IMG/VR virus record: IMGVR_UViG_3300040801_005258
Coordinates: 1 to 20,795 of that record
Source: a virus
Direction: 5' to 3' (one strand)
DNA length: 20,795 bases
The notes below the pieces were generated by a model. It was not told the DNA's origin, did not search any database, and was given only the letters and a program-made list of their open reading frames with translations. Made by a program: the position numbers and the translations under genes. Below are positions 20,026 to 20,795 of this stretch, one piece after another. The stretch's first letter is position 1. Each line of letters starts with the position of its first letter.

Positions 20026-20357
20026 GCGGGCTGGACCGGACCACGGGCGACGTGATCGACGGCATCGACCTGCTGCGACAGCAGATCGAGGACGTGTTGA
20101 GCACGCCGGTCGGCACGCGCGTGCTGCGGCGCGACTACGGCTCCGAGCTGCCACGCCTCGTCGGCGCGCCCCTCAACGGTGAGACCGTCGTGGATGTCTA
20201 CGCCGCGACGGCCGAGGCGATCGACCGCTTCGTCGGCGAGTTCGCGCTGGCCCGCGTGACCATCACGGCTGCCGATCCCGGTCGTTTCATGTTCGAGATC
20301 GCGGGCGCGCACCCGGCGCTCGGCGGCGCGCCGATCACGGTCGAGGTTACGGCATGA
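20022..20357 (+). CDS. Baseplate wedge protein W (gp25-like)
   Basis: A 111-aa protein, ATGA-coupled to V. GLDRTTGDVIDGIDLLRQQIEDVLSTPVGTRVLRRDYGSELPRLVGAPLNGETVVDVYAATAEAIDRF is the unmistakable GPW/gp25 signature: a helix followed by L-(S/T)TP-x-GTRV-x-RRDYGS-x-L-x-x-L-x-x-x-P. P2 gpW and T4 gp25 are lysozyme-like wedge components joining the baseplate to the sheath. Length agrees with the family (about 115 aa). Confidence 0.94.
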   Translation: MSGLDRTTGDVIDGIDLLRQQIEDVLSTPVGTRVLRRDYGSELPRLVGAPLNGETVVDVYAATAEAIDRFVGEFALARVTITAADPGRFMFEIAGAHPALGGAPITVEVTA

Positions 20358-20795
20358 TGATCGACCTGTCCCGCCTACCGCCCCCCGAGCTCATCCGGCA
20401 GCTGCGAGCTGACGAGGTTCAGGCGGAGATGGCGGCACTCGTGGCCGAGCGGCTGCCGGAGCTCGCGGATCGTCTCGACGACCCATCGGCCTGGCTCGTG
20501 AAGGTGATCGACCTCCTGGCCACCTACGCCGTGCTCCAAGCGGCCCGGGCCGACGACCAGGCGCGGGCGGCCATGCTGGCCTTCGCGTCTGGCAGCGATC
20601 TCGACCACCTCGGCGCGTTGCTGGGCGTCGCGCGGTTGACGGTCGATGCCGGCGACCCGGCCGCCCGGCCGCCGGTGCCGCCCGTCATGGAGCCCGACGA
20701 CGCGTTCCGGCGGCGCATCCAGATGGCGCCCGAGGCGTTCAGCGCGGCGGGCCATGCGTCGTTCTACGTCGCGCAGGCGCTGGCGGCCGACGGGA
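20354..20795 (+). CDS. Baseplate wedge protein J, 3' end outside window
   Basis: ATG 20354 (ATGA overlap with W) opens a frame with no stop before the window end, giving 147 codons. IDLSRLPPPELIRQLRADEVQAEM at the start, then AARADDQARAAMLAFASGSDLDHLGALLGVARLTV, then PPVPPVMEPDDAFRRRIQMAPEAFSAAGHASFYVAQAL is nearly the canonical start of P2 gpJ, including A-x-G-x-DLD-x-(L/I)GA and the (V/M)-x-E-x-D-x-x-(F/Y)R-x-RIQ-x-AxE segment. The full protein is normally about 300 aa. It confirms a V-W-J baseplate order. Confidence 0.92.
   Translation, partial: MMIDLSRLPPPELIRQLRADEVQAEMAALVAERLPELADRLDDPSAWLVKVIDLLATYAVLQAARADDQARAAMLAFASGSDLDHLGALLGVARLTVDAGDPAARPPVPPVMEPDDAFRRRIQMAPEAFSAAGHASFYVAQALAADG

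Noticed and set aside
1-20795. CRISPR array, tRNA, rRNA or insertion sequence
   Set aside because: No regularly spaced repeats, no tRNA-like clover-leaf and no transposase other than the MuA-like gene were seen.

Overview
This window is the middle of a Mu-like transposable phage or prophage. It is very GC-rich (a terminase stretch counted by hand is about 73 percent GC). The likely host is an alphaproteobacterium, perhaps Rhodobacterales. That guess rests on base composition, a GapR/DUF2312 homologue and a GTA-type 3TM holin; no host DNA is visible. Every gene I accept is on the + strand, and most neighbours overlap by 1 or 4 bases (TGATG or ATGA), so they form long translationally coupled operons. 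The left end (with the repressor and the start of the transposase) and the right end (rest of the tail) lie outside the window.

Early region, 1-8013. A MuA-type DDE transposase (5' end cut by the window) is followed by a hairpin and a short MuB-type ATPase. Next come two regulator-like HTH proteins, a tandem pair of small paralogues, a stand-alone DnaA domain IV protein, a small basic winged-helix-like protein, DUF3164, a GapR-like nucleoid protein, several small unknown proteins, a gp16-like DUF1018 protein, a short conserved hypothetical protein and a Mor/C-family activator. Together these look like the transposition-replication and middle-regulation block.

Lysis region, 8014-10259. After a non-coding gap come an Amidase_2-SH3 endolysin, a 3TM holin, a four-helix membrane protein and a DUF2730-like membrane coiled-coil protein.

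Packaging and head region, 10256-18113. Two gp26-like paralogues are followed by a terminase small subunit split into two frames, a lower-GC insert gene, terminase large subunit, DUF935 portal, a 44-residue gene, a Mu F-like head morphogenesis protein, protease I with a well-marked internal scaffold start, the Mu T-like major capsid and a gp35-like protein. Two hairpins follow.

Connector and tail region, 18214-20795. A DUF1320 connector, a gpG/gpS-family protein and a gp37-like protein are followed by baseplate V, W and J (J cut by the window). The V-W-J order directly after the connectors recalls P2 rather than Mu.

The most striking non-coding signal is a two-part motif, GAAATCYTTCCAGGACGC then 14 bases then CCGGGCAT. 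It occurs upstream of the endolysin (8036-8075) and upstream of the protease (15714-15753), the two places where Mu has its late promoters Plys and PI. I propose it is the late-promoter/activator element served by the Mor/C protein encoded immediately before the first copy.
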